A stretch of DNA of 64,000 nucleotides from Paracoccus aminophilus JCM 7686 (GTDB lineage Bacteria; Pseudomonadota; Alphaproteobacteria; Rhodobacterales; Rhodobacteraceae): NCBI RefSeq assembly GCF_000444995.1, contig NC_022041.1:2020001-2084000 (forward strand). Reading direction: 5' to 3'. Below are positions 17,881-27,428 of the stretch, piece by piece. The notes beneath the pieces are model-generated. The model had not been told where the DNA came from. It saw only the letters and a program-made list of their open reading frames with translations, and searched no databases. The position numbers were made by a program, and so were the translations under genes. Position 1 is the first letter of the stretch. Each line of letters opens with the position of its first letter.

Positions 17881-18483
17881 ATGACCGAAGCTACCCCAAA
17901 CTTCGAGCTGCCCGCCTTCGACCATCTGGCCATTGCCGCCCGCACGCTCGACGAGGGCGCGGCCTGGATCGAAGAGAGGCTCGGCATCGCGCCCGAGCCC
18001 GGCGGCGCCCATCCCCAGCTTGCGACCCATAACCGGCTGCTGTCCTTGGGACCGGGCGAATATCTTGAAATCATCGCGGCGGATCCTGCGGGTGGCACCC
18101 CGCTTTGGCCGCGCTGGTTCGGGCTTGATACCTTCACCGGCCCGCCGCGACTTGTGTCCTGGGTCGTGCGCAGCGCGGGCGCGCTCACCCAGTCCGGCAC
18201 CACCGCCCGCGATCTGTCGCGCGGCGCCTTGCGCTGGCGGTTTTCGCTGCCCGATGACGGCCAGCCGCTGGCCCAAGGCGTGATCCCCGCGCTGATTGAC
18301 TGGCAGGGCAGCCCCCATCCCTCGACGCGCCTGACCGACCATGGCTTGCGGCTGAACGCGCTTGAGTTGTCCTTCCCCGACCCTCTCGCGCTTCCCCTTG
18401 CCGACCCGCGCATCCGGCTGACCCAAGGCCCGGCCCGGTTGCAGGCGCGGCTTGCCACCCCGCGCGGCGAAGTCCTGCTTTAG
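17881..18483 (+). CDS. Glyoxalase-like (VOC) domain protein
   Basis: A 200-residue protein of the glyoxalase-like type: FELPAFDHLAIAARTLDEGAAW at the N-terminus, HPQLATHNRLLSLGPGEYLEIIA next, then LVSWVVRSAG and a second half-module around RLNALELSFPDP. A His in FDHLA and Glu in YLEII could be metal ligands. GAGGGTGGG precedes the ATG. It is 21 bases behind trpA and may be co-transcribed, but a tryptophan role is not implied. Confidence 0.82.
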   Translation: MTEATPNFELPAFDHLAIAARTLDEGAAWIEERLGIAPEPGGAHPQLATHNRLLSLGPGEYLEIIAADPAGGTPLWPRWFGLDTFTGPPRLVSWVVRSAGALTQSGTTARDLSRGALRWRFSLPDDGQPLAQGVIPALIDWQGSPHPSTRLTDHGLRLNALELSFPDPLALPLADPRIRLTQGPARLQARLATPRGEVLL

Positions 18484-18589
18484 CGAAAAAACCCAGCCCG
18501 GACATGGGGTTCTGGTTCCGTCGAATCCGTGATCACAGCCGGGCGTTTGTCGCCTAGCGGAGCGCCGCAATCCCGGCTAGGATTTGGTC

Positions 18590-19327
18590 ATGGACGACCA
18601 AAGCGCCACCAGACCCTGCCCCGAACTGCCAAAGCCGCGCAGCTTTTGGCAGCGGATTGCAGATCGGCTTGCGGTTCTCGTCGGTGCGGTGCGTCCCGCC
18701 ACACCGCCCGAACGCTCGGTTGCCTTTACCATTGCCGTGATTGCCCTTGGCGCGAAACTGGCGAAAGCCGATGGGCAGGTCGCGCGTTCCGAAGTCGCGG
18801 CCTTCCGTCGGGTTTTCGTCATTCCCCGCTCGGAGGAAAAGAATGCCGCCCGGGTGTTTGACCTCGCGCGGCAGGATGTCGCCGGTTTCGATGGCTGGGC
18901 GCGGCGGATTGCGCGGATGTTTCCGGCAGGCGATCCGGTGCTGCTCGATCTGATCGAGGGGCTCTTCATCATCGCGGTCGCCGATGGCGATCTGCATGAG
19001 GCCGAGATCATCTTCATCGACGAGGTCGCGCGCATTCTCGGGGTCTCGGCGGATCAGGTCGCGCGCATCCGGCTGCGCCATGACAAGAACCGAGGCTGTC
19101 CGCCCTGCGAGGTCTTGGGCATTTCCGCCGATACGCCGCTCGATGAGGCGCGCAGGCGCTGGCGCGAGCTGATCCTCGAAGCTCATCCCGATCGCGCTAT
19201 CGCGCGCGGCCTGCCCCCTGAGGCGGTCCGGCTGGCCGAGACGCGCACCCGCGCGCTCAACGAGGCCTGGGATCTCTTCCGCGAGGCCCATCGCCCGCGC
19301 CATCTGGCCGAGCCGGTCGGGGCATAG
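18590..19327 (+). CDS. TerB/DnaJ-domain protein (DjlA-like)
   Basis: A 245-residue protein with an N-terminal TerB-like helical domain (AFTIAVIALGAKLAKADGQV and a second acidic LFIIAVADGDLHEAE) and a C-terminal J domain with the diagnostic HPD in LEAHPDRAI. This matches DjlA-type co-chaperones that stimulate DnaK, but no membrane anchor is visible at the N-terminus. The ATG at 18590 is preferred over an upstream TTG because AGGA precedes it. Confidence 0.9.
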   Translation: MDDQSATRPCPELPKPRSFWQRIADRLAVLVGAVRPATPPERSVAFTIAVIALGAKLAKADGQVARSEVAAFRRVFVIPRSEEKNAARVFDLARQDVAGFDGWARRIARMFPAGDPVLLDLIEGLFIIAVADGDLHEAEIIFIDEVARILGVSADQVARIRLRHDKNRGCPPCEVLGISADTPLDEARRRWRELILEAHPDRAIARGLPPEAVRLAETRTRALNEAWDLFREAHRPRHLAEPVGA

Positions 19328-19420
19328 ATCCGCCACCGCGCGCGCCTGCTGGCGCCGCTGTCGGAACCCCGGACCATCCCGTCACGTTGACCCAGAAGCA
19401 AAGCCAAGAAAGGCCGCAGG

Positions 19421-20011
19421 ATGAAACATGCCCTGATGTCGCTGATGCTGGCCCTGCCGCTGGCTGTGCCCCTGACGCTGAACCTGCCGCCCGCGGGCCA
19501 TGCGCAGGGCTATACACCGCCAAGCGCCGCCGAGGGCGATCCGAGCCGGGCCACACCTGATCTCTCGCCGAATGCGCCTGCCCCGATGGACCGCAATCCG
19601 GGCAGAGACTTGGGAAGAAGTCTTGGCAAGGGCCTCAGCGGCGACGATTTCGGCAAGGCGCTGGACGATCAGCTCGGCTCGTTTCTGGACGGGCTGGCGA
19701 ATGATTTGCAGCCGCATATGGAGGCGATCGGCCGCGATCTCGGCGCGCGGCTGAACACGCTTGCCCCGATTTTCGACGATCTCGGCAATATGGTCGATGA
19801 CATCAAGAATTATCAGGCGCCCGAGCGGCTCGCCAATGGCGATATCCTGATCCGCCGCAAACCCGGCGCGCCGCCGCCTCCGCCAGTGAGCGAGCAGTTT
19901 CAGGACCTGACCCGACCCGCGCCCGAGATGGACCCGCGCCTGAACCCGCCAGCGGACCGGCCAGACCGTGCGGCGCCCGCTCTGCCCAAGGGCCCGCAGA
20001 TCGATCTGTGA
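19421..20011 (+). CDS. Conserved exported protein of Rhodobacteraceae, function unknown
   Basis: A 196-residue protein with a signal peptide (MKHALMSLMLALPLAVPL, cleavage probably after GHAQ). The mature part is Pro/Asp-rich with an amphipathic middle (DDFGKALDDQLGSFLDGLAND) and the block APERLANGDILIRRKPGAP, a stretch I associate with a family conserved in this order and often labelled AAA+ ATPase without any Walker motif. None is present here, so the label should not be copied. A strong terminator follows. Confidence 0.78.
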   Translation: MKHALMSLMLALPLAVPLTLNLPPAGHAQGYTPPSAAEGDPSRATPDLSPNAPAPMDRNPGRDLGRSLGKGLSGDDFGKALDDQLGSFLDGLANDLQPHMEAIGRDLGARLNTLAPIFDDLGNMVDDIKNYQAPERLANGDILIRRKPGAPPPPPVSEQFQDLTRPAPEMDPRLNPPADRPDRAAPALPKGPQIDL

Positions 20012-20023
20012 TCCATGAATGCG

Positions 20024-20047
20024 AAAGCCCGCCAGAGGGCGGGCTTT
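20024..20047. terminator. Bidirectional hairpin between convergent genes
   Basis: AAAGCCCGCC, a four-base loop and GGCGGGCTTT form a perfect ten-pair stem with A and T ends, serving the exported-protein gene on one strand and acs on the other. Confidence 0.88.
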
Positions 20048-20077
20048 GCAAGCACAGGCCGGATTGGCCCGGTCCGA

Positions 20078-22033
<1,956 letters not shown>

Positions 22034-22052
22034 TCATGGCTCCTCTCTACGC

Positions 22053-22079
22053 AATATCACAGGGGTAATATCACAGGGG
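22053..22079 (-). repeat. Direct repeat in the acs leader
   Basis: AATATCACAGGGG occurs twice with a period of 14 bases, 20 bases upstream of the acs start codon and next to its ribosome site. A regulator or leader structure is possible; nothing confirms it. Confidence 0.7.
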
Positions 22080-22301
22080 CAATGGTCCGCTGCCCCTCAC
22101 AGGGACCGCTGCCGGTGTCTTGTTTCTGCAAGAAGGTTAAGCCGTTTTCTGCGCCAGCGTAAACCGGATTTGGACTAAAGTCGGTGCCCGGCTTTGGCGC
22201 CGCGTTGGGCTTGGTGCGCGCAGGAGCACCTGCTCAATAACCACCTTTTTTAATCAACATTTTCACTTGCGAAAACAAGCCTCTCGCGGCAATCATGCGC
22301 C

Positions 22302-22790
22302 ATGAGCAAAACCGACCCGATCCGCACCACCGATGAGGAGGCCCGCGCGCTTGCGCAGCGCCTGATCCTTGAGATGAAACACGCGACCCTCGGCACGATC
22401 GACCCCGAGACCGGCACGCCGCTGCTGACCCGCATCGCGATCCAGCGCGACCGCGACGGCTGCCCGATGGCGCTGCTCTCGGGTCTTGCCGCGCATAGCC
22501 GCGCGCTCAAGGCCGATTCGCGCGTCGGGCTGATGGTCGCCGACAGCGTGGCCAAGGGCGATCCGATGAACCAGGCCCGGCTGTCGATCCTCGCCCGCGC
22601 CACCCTGGCCGAGCCCGATGCAGAGCGTCGCGCGCGCTGGCTTGAAAACGATCCCAAGGCCACGGTCTATATCGACCTGCCCGATTTCAGCTTCTGGCGG
22701 ATCGAGCCGGTCTCTGGCCTCCTGAACGCCGGTTTCGCCCGCGCCTATCGGTTGGATGCCGCGGATATGCTGAAAACCCCGGAGGAATAA
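22302..22790 (+). CDS. Pyridoxamine 5'-phosphate oxidase-like flavin-binding protein (HugZ-type)
   Basis: A 162-residue split-barrel protein with ATLGTIDPETGTPLLTRIAI at the strand that binds flavin, ALLSGLAAHSRALKADSRVGLM next, and a terminal DFSFWRIEPVSGLLNAGFARA. This resembles the short HugZ/PNPOx-like group, some of which are linked to haem use. It is divergent from acs with a short A/T-rich spacer. The substrate is not clear from the sequence. Confidence 0.85.
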   Translation: MSKTDPIRTTDEEARALAQRLILEMKHATLGTIDPETGTPLLTRIAIQRDRDGCPMALLSGLAAHSRALKADSRVGLMVADSVAKGDPMNQARLSILARATLAEPDAERRARWLENDPKATVYIDLPDFSFWRIEPVSGLLNAGFARAYRLDAADMLKTPEE

Positions 22791-22833
22791 TCCCCCGGGG
22801 CGCGCGCGCTCAGATTGCCGTTTGCGGTCAGGC

Positions 22834-23832
22834 TCAGTTCGGACTGTCGACCCGAACGCGCAGCGAGACCGTTCCCTTGACCGCCGCGCTCCAGTTCAGC
22901 GCGATGGATTTGCGGTCGGCGCCGACCTGGGTCTGGATCCAGGGCATCTCGCCGACGCGCGCATTCCCCGCCGTGGTGATCGCGCTATCGGCGATCACCG
23001 ATTCCACCTTCTGTGCCCAGCCGTTGAAGGGCAAAGCCGCGCTGACCGCCATCACCCAGCGCGCCGAGGCGGTGTTCTGGGTCAGGGTCAGGTCGACCGG
23101 ATTGGCGACATAGGTGTTCACGCCGTTAAAGAGATTGCCCTGAAACTGGATATTGCGCATCCGGCTGTAGTTCAGATCCGCGAAGGTCGTGTCGACTTTG
23201 TCGATGCGGTCGATCTTGTTGTAAACGGATTTGAACACATTCCCCATCACCGCGAGCCCATGGATGAAATGGCCCGAGCCGTAGGGTTTGACCGTCAGCC
23301 ATGAAAATCCCAGCGTCGTATTCGAGGCGAGGAAGGTGTTGCCGGTGATGGTCAGGCCGCCGAAGGAATATTCATCGCCCCCAAAACGCGGCACCGCAGC
23401 ATGTTCATTGGTCCATTCGATCGTGCTGTTGTCGACATAATTGCCGGTGATCGTCGTCTGCACATTGGTCTGGGTCAGCACGAGCCCCGCGACCCGGACC
23501 CCAGCCTGCGCGGCATCGCCCTGAAACCAGTGATTGCCCTCGATGATATGGCCCGCGCCATTCGCGACCATGAAATGGCCGAAGCGGACAAAGCGGTTGT
23601 GGCGGATCTTGGTGTCATTGGCATTGACGTTGATCGCAATCGTGCTGCGGTCCTGCGCGAGATCGGACATCTCGTTTGACAGGAACTGGCAGCGGTCGAT
23701 CAGCATGTCCTGACAGCCATTGCCGATCGAGGTGATGCCGCGATCCTTGGGCCGCGTGATATAGCAATCGCGCAGATGGAACATCTGCAAGCAGCCGTCG
23801 CGAATATTGTCAATATAGTTAGCAATAACAAT
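22834..23832 (-). pseudogene. 5'-truncated right-handed beta-helix protein
   Basis: The frame encodes about 333 residues of a parallel beta-helix: repeated strands such as ITGNYVDNS, LTITGNTFLAS and IQFQGNLFNG plus the conserved block RPKDRGITSIGNGCQ. Homologues I remember in Rhodobacteraceae are roughly twice as long, with the same block deep in the interior. Here no good start exists: the coding pattern continues upstream of the first TTG (23790) through VIANYIDNIRDGCLQ, then decays and meets a stop at about 23902. The N-terminal half is therefore missing, probably cut away where accessory phage-type DNA begins. The product, if any, would lack its N-terminal domain. Confidence 0.75.
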
Positions 23833-23866
23833 GCTTTGCTCTGAACTTTTTTCGCGCAGGCATAGA

Positions 23867-23901
23867 TGTTGAAACGGTGTTGAAACATCCTGTTTTCAAC
23901 A
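23867..23901 (+). promoter_or_regulatory. Operator-like repeat cluster before a phage-type operon
   Basis: TGTTGAAAC occurs at 23867-23875 and 23878-23886 (11 bases apart) and its inverse GTTTTCAACA at 23892-23901, ending 17 bases before the first start codon. The arrangement resembles a repressor binding region of a temperate phage. Confidence 0.6.
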
Positions 23902-23918
23902 CGTTCTGTGAGATCAAC

Positions 23919-24125
23919 ATGCCAGCCCAAATCACCCCCACCCCGCCCCACGCCGAGACTGCGCCGCCCGCCGATCAGGCGGGGCGCGCAACCGCGCAGG
24001 ACAAAGCCGCGACTCTGACGATGACGCTCAAAGCGGACAGCGGCTATGAATCCGTCGAAGTGCACCGCGTCAGCGCCGGGACTTGGGCGCGGATCGTCGC
24101 TCTGGCGTCAGGCGGTGCAACATGA
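23919..24125 (+). CDS. Small phage-type protein, unknown function
   Basis: A 68-residue protein with an Ala/Pro/Thr-rich first half and a compact C-terminal part (SGYESVEVHRVSAGTWARIV). I associate this tail with small genes in early regions of Rhodobacteraceae phages, from memory only. It heads a run of four genes whose stops and starts overlap as ATGA. An upstream GTG start at 23877 would run through the operator repeats and is less likely. Confidence 0.6.
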   Translation: MPAQITPTPPHAETAPPADQAGRATAQDKAATLTMTLKADSGYESVEVHRVSAGTWARIVALASGGAT

Positions 24126-24295
24126 CGCAGATTTCCGAGCTGTTCAGCGTCCTTGTCGATTGGGTAGCTTCGCACGGCGGCGATATGCCCGGATCCATTC
24201 CGGGAGTCTGGCGCGGCGAAACCGAGGACTGGAATGTCGCCTGCAATGGCAGCGCGACGGAAACGCGCCGGTCTTGTCGGAGGTATAGCCCATGA
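24122..24295 (+). CDS. Small phage-type protein, unknown function
   Basis: A 57-residue protein, MTQISELFSVLVDWVASHGG at its start and a middle GVWRGETEDWNVACNGS. Start overlaps the preceding stop by four bases and its own stop overlaps the next start, so it is translationally coupled on both sides. No recognised domain. Confidence 0.6.
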   Translation: MTQISELFSVLVDWVASHGGDMPGSIPGVWRGETEDWNVACNGSATETRRSCRRYSP

Positions 24296-24600
24296 CCGCG
24301 AGCAACAGCCCTTCTCCAGATCACATGCACCTCCTTGCCCTAGCGCGGCGAGCGCTGGACGCAGAACCTGGCCCGATCTGGAAGACCGACCCCGAGGAAG
24401 CGGTTAAGCGGCATGGCGCGGTCTGCAACGCGGTATGGGACGAGCTGCGGCGGCAAATCGAAGCCCAAGACGGCAAGGTTCCCGTGCTGGAACACCCCAG
24501 CGTGAAGCAAAAGGCGCTGGCAAAGCGGATGCGCGCGAACATCCTGGCCGCCTGCAAAGGGGCGATTGATCAGGCCTTGGACGAAGTGGAGTTCTCATGA
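24292..24600 (+). CDS. Small phage-type helical protein, unknown function
   Basis: A 102-residue, mostly helical protein with acidic and basic alternation (EEAVKRHGAVCNAVWDELRR). It is coupled by ATGA overlaps to the genes on either side. No family recognised. Confidence 0.62.
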   Translation: MTASNSPSPDHMHLLALARRALDAEPGPIWKTDPEEAVKRHGAVCNAVWDELRRQIEAQDGKVPVLEHPSVKQKALAKRMRANILAACKGAIDQALDEVEFS

Positions 24601-24974
24601 TGACCGCGAGCAAGCAAGATCCGCAGCGGATCCAGCGCAAGCGCACCAAGGGCTGGCGGATGCCCGAGGGCGCGGTATCGGTCTGCCGCCCCTCGATCTG
24701 GGGAAACCCGTTCACGGTCGCAAACTTGCGCGCCATTGGAATAGAAGGCCCCGCTTCCGCGCTATCTCGGATATGCGTGGACGAATTCGAAGGGTGGCTG
24801 GCTGAACCGAGCTTGCTTCCAGAATGCGTCGGGCCCGTGAACAAAGCGTCGCGCCAGCGGATCCTCGACAACCTCCCGAGCCTGCGCGGCAAGGATCTGG
24901 CGTGCTGGTGTCGGCTAGATCAGCCGTGCCATGCCGATTTGCTGCTGCGGTTGGCGAATGAGGTGGTGGCATGA
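24597..24974 (+). CDS. DUF4326-family protein
   Basis: A 125-residue protein with the DUF4326 pattern: RIQRKRTKGWRMPEGAVSVC then RPSIWGNPFTV near the N-terminus and a C-terminal LACWCRLDQPCHADLLLRLA with conserved Cys and His residues. The family is common in phages and plasmids; its function is unknown to me. GGAG lies just before an ATGATG start. The first half of a second copy follows directly. Confidence 0.82.
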   Translation: MMTASKQDPQRIQRKRTKGWRMPEGAVSVCRPSIWGNPFTVANLRAIGIEGPASALSRICVDEFEGWLAEPSLLPECVGPVNKASRQRILDNLPSLRGKDLACWCRLDQPCHADLLLRLANEVVA

Positions 24975-25081
24975 CCAAGGGCGCGATATCGGTATGCCAC
25001 CCTTCGATCTGGGGCGATCCGTTTGAATTAAATAATACTGGCGCCGTGCACGATACGAATACGTCAGCACGTTTCACTTAG
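24971..25081 (+). pseudogene. Truncated second DUF4326 copy
   Basis: Starting at an ATG that overlaps the end of the preceding DUF4326 gene, the frame reads MTKGAISVCHPSIWGDPFEL, clearly the family's N-terminal motif, then changes at about 25028 to A/T-rich sequence and stops after 36 codons. It marks the point where foreign DNA was joined. Confidence 0.75.
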
Positions 25082-25207
25082 GTTCAGATTCATCTGAGCT
25101 TTTGTCAAGTACGGCACTTGAATCAACAAGGCTTCCCGGCACGAGCGAAGGGTGTTTCCGGTAAATCTTATCTACAAGATAGTCCAAGCCGCGCGCCGTT
25201 TCAGAAA

Positions 25208-25717
25208 TCAAGTGGGCCACCAAGAAAAGATACGGTGCAAGAAATAAAAAACGATCAGCCTTTGACTGCTAATCCCGCCGATCAATTCAACCTCGTCGAA
25301 CACCGGCCCAACGGCAGCCGCACCTAAAGTGCCAGCGATTGAAACAATCGTTACAAAGAATGCCAATATAACAAGATGCCCAAACAGAGCCGTCACATAC
25401 TCCCTTCTGTTTATGGAAACGCGCTCACCACGATCAAGCAAGTAGACCTTCCCAGAAGGCATCTCGCTTTCCATTTCCGGCCTGCCCTGCCCGAACGTCG
25501 TCACCGCTACAAGTGCCGCCACGTAGAAGCCGGTAAGGTTGGCAGTCAGACTCCCGATACGATCAACTAGACCGGACCCACCGAATATGTTCCAGCCGGA
25601 ACAAAAAGAAAGAAGAGCAGAGATCAGAATTCCAATTGCTGCCGACGCCACAAATCTGCGTGCAACGAGGCTTCTCTCCTTCTCGTCTTCTAAAGATAAA
25701 TATTTTGACAGCCTCAT
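25208..25717 (-). CDS. Membrane protein of an unrecognised two-gene module
   Basis: A 169-residue protein from the ATG at 25717, which has GGAAG upstream. It has about four hydrophobic segments (AAIGILISALLSFCSGW, ANLTGFYVAALVAVTTF, LVILAFFVTIVSIAGTLGAA, RLIVFYFLHRIFSWW), a charged cytoplasmic start (SLEDEKERSLVARR) and a central polar loop with a likely interface (MPSGKVYLLDRGERVSINRR). It begins one base after the stop of the soluble partner upstream. G+C is well below the surrounding genes. No family recognised; alternative far-upstream starts overlap the partner and are rejected. Confidence 0.72.
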   Translation of the reverse strand: MRLSKYLSLEDEKERSLVARRFVASAAIGILISALLSFCSGWNIFGGSGLVDRIGSLTANLTGFYVAALVAVTTFGQGRPEMESEMPSGKVYLLDRGERVSINRREYVTALFGHLVILAFFVTIVSIAGTLGAAAVGPVFDEVELIGGISSQRLIVFYFLHRIFSWWPT

Positions 25718-25718
25718 A

Positions 25719-26654
25719 TTAGGTAACTTCCGACAGATACACTTTGGCCACATCGATAAGCGGCTTATGAAGCGATACATAACATAAATCCAAGTCATCA
25801 CCGAAATCAAAATGCTTTGATCTAACAAATAAGATATTTGCGGCTGCATCCTCTCTATTAAGAGTCACAACTCTTGACCTCCTGTCATCATCAAAGTCGA
25901 TCCTAACCCGCACATCATCAAACCCTTTATCTCGAGAAAGACTGAATATACTCAGAAATCTGTCTCTGTAATTATGCCGAGTGATAGGCTCATAGACCCT
26001 AAGAGAAACCTTTTGCCGCGACGGCGCATAAGCTCCATCCTGCTCAAGATCCTTATCTGGACCCTTCCACAGATCAATATAATTAATTCGCCCCTTAGTA
26101 AGGGCCTGCTCTAGCGACTCAGAAGAATATCCGTCGCAATTTATCACTGTGTATGTCTTCAGGACCTGCCTGCGATCATCCTCACACTCATATTCTATCG
26201 CGCTCGCAACATTCTTCAAAACACCGACAACAGAAGTAGCGCTAAGTCCAGGAACTTCCTCAAGGGTCATTCGATACACGCCAAGCCTTAACGGCTTAAC
26301 ATCTATGACCATATGCGCAGAATATGCCTGCTCTTCATCATCACCTTTATCCGACGCACGCAAATTCAATCCGCTGTGCGTGCGCCGTCTGTAAATTGGA
26401 TCAGGAGCATCTGGGTTTGCTCGATGGAATAAGAGCGCAAGATGAGTTTTTTCCTCACACAATTCGACAGACACCAATTCTACGACGTCACCGTTTGACT
26501 GCGGGACGCTAGCAACACCTTTCCGTATAGCGTCTTGAAAAATGGACATCAGACTGTCGGCCCCAACAAGAGGCAGGGCTACACCACGCGGCTTCCTCGG
26601 AGTGCATGTGAAATCGTATAAACGAAAAAATCTTGATCTCTTCTCAACAATCAT
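25719..26654 (-). CDS. Unrecognised soluble protein, partner of the adjacent membrane protein
   Basis: A 311-residue protein from the ATG at 26654 (a GTG seven codons earlier is possible). It starts RSRFFRLYDFTCTPRK, has a middle THSGLNLRASDKGDDEEQAY followed by SAHMVIDV, and a C-terminal segment rich in Asp and Arg (FDDVRVRIDFDDDRRSR). No catalytic motif or HTH could be named. The low G+C, the tight coupling with a membrane protein and the location between phage fragments and SOS genes look like mobile cargo, for example a defence or exclusion module; that is inference. Confidence 0.7.
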   Translation of the reverse strand: MIVEKRSRFFRLYDFTCTPRKPRGVALPLVGADSLMSIFQDAIRKGVASVPQSNGDVVELVSVELCEEKTHLALLFHRANPDAPDPIYRRRTHSGLNLRASDKGDDEEQAYSAHMVIDVKPLRLGVYRMTLEEVPGLSATSVVGVLKNVASAIEYECEDDRRQVLKTYTVINCDGYSSESLEQALTKGRINYIDLWKGPDKDLEQDGAYAPSRQKVSLRVYEPITRHNYRDRFLSIFSLSRDKGFDDVRVRIDFDDDRRSRVVTLNREDAAANILFVRSKHFDFGDDLDLCYVSLHKPLIDVAKVYLSEVT

Positions 26655-26827
26655 AGCTCGGCCTGCTCGAATCACATCAACAGCGTCAAGGTAGCACTGC
26701 TCAACGAGCTAATCACTGAAACTTGATGCTAAAATTAGGGAAATTCAGCTTTGCTGTGAAGGTCGTAAGGTTAGTCATCTTTCGTACCGTGCTGCCACGA
26801 TCGCCAGTGAAGGGGCGCGAACCACTA

Positions 26828-27046
26828 TCAAAAACCACCGCGCCCGCCGTTATCATGCCGAACCGCCTCGAGCGCCGCCTGCAGGCTATCCTCTTCGCCC
26901 GAACCCGCCGGATGTATCCAGCCCTCCCAAATCCAACGGCCATCCCCCTCATGCACTGCGCCGACCGGCTCACCATCGCGCAAAACGATCCGTCCCTCAC
27001 GGCGCACCGAAGACGCGGGCCGTGATATGTGAGACCAGCCGGTCAC
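26828..27046 (-). CDS. Small SOS-linked protein, unknown function
   Basis: A 72-residue protein (SSVRREGRIVLRDGEPVGAV, then GDGRWIWEGWIHPAG). Its start overlaps the stop of the gene upstream by four bases, so it belongs to the same LexA-headed unit. It contains no known motif; the pattern of short beta-strands with Trp residues suggests a small beta-fold. Confidence 0.6.
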   Translation of the reverse strand: MTGWSHISRPASSVRREGRIVLRDGEPVGAVHEGDGRWIWEGWIHPAGSGEEDSLQAALEAVRHDNGGRGGF

Positions 27047-27357
27047 CGCACCCGCCCCCGATGAGCTTCCTCAATCAGCCTGGCCACGCGGCGCAGCTCC
27101 TGCTGTCGCAGCCCCGCCACCGGGATCGCAGCGCCTTTGTCCCAAGCGATCCGGAGCATGTCCCCCTTGGGATGATCCTTGCAGGCGATCCAGAGGGCGA
27201 CATTGACGCCTGCATCCACACGCACATCCAGCCCGGCCGTGCGCGCCGCAGCGGTGTGCAGGGTCTCGATCGCGCGTATCAGCTCCTCGCGCCCGGCGAT
27301 CTGCTCTGACCAGGCACCGCCAAAGGCAACGTTTCGCAGCTGATCTTTCCTGTCCAT
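27043..27357 (-). CDS. Small protein divergent from a Y-family polymerase, LexA-controlled
   Basis: A 104-residue protein from the ATG at 27357, preceded by GAGGACGAA. It is helical with LDVRVDAGVNVALWIACKDH in the middle and ends ELRRVARLIEEAHRGRVR. The LexA-type site at 27380 lies only 23 bases upstream of its start, and the gene diverges from the polymerase gene across 71 bases. An accessory factor for the polymerase is an attractive guess but unproven. The longer frame from 27417 would swallow the operator and is rejected. Confidence 0.68.
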   Translation of the reverse strand: MDRKDQLRNVAFGGAWSEQIAGREELIRAIETLHTAAARTAGLDVRVDAGVNVALWIACKDHPKGDMLRIAWDKGAAIPVAGLRQQELRRVARLIEEAHRGRVR

Positions 27358-27379
27358 TTCGTCCTCTTGCGATTCTTGA

Positions 27380-27394
27380 GAACAAAAATAGAAC
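27380..27394 (+). promoter_or_regulatory. LexA (SOS) box between divergent genes
   Basis: GAAC-AAAAATA-GAAC matches exactly the GTTC-N7-GTTC operator (other strand) known from Rhodobacter and Paracoccus LexA. It is centred 23-49 bases from the start codons of both divergent genes, so one site can control both. Confidence 0.82.
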
Positions 27395-27428
27395 AGATGG
27401 GACAGAAATCCAGCCACTCCGTAGCGAC

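Noticed and set aside
26996..27010. GGCGCACC as a possible left attachment copy of tRNA-Arg
   Set aside because: Only eight bases match before divergence; too short to claim.
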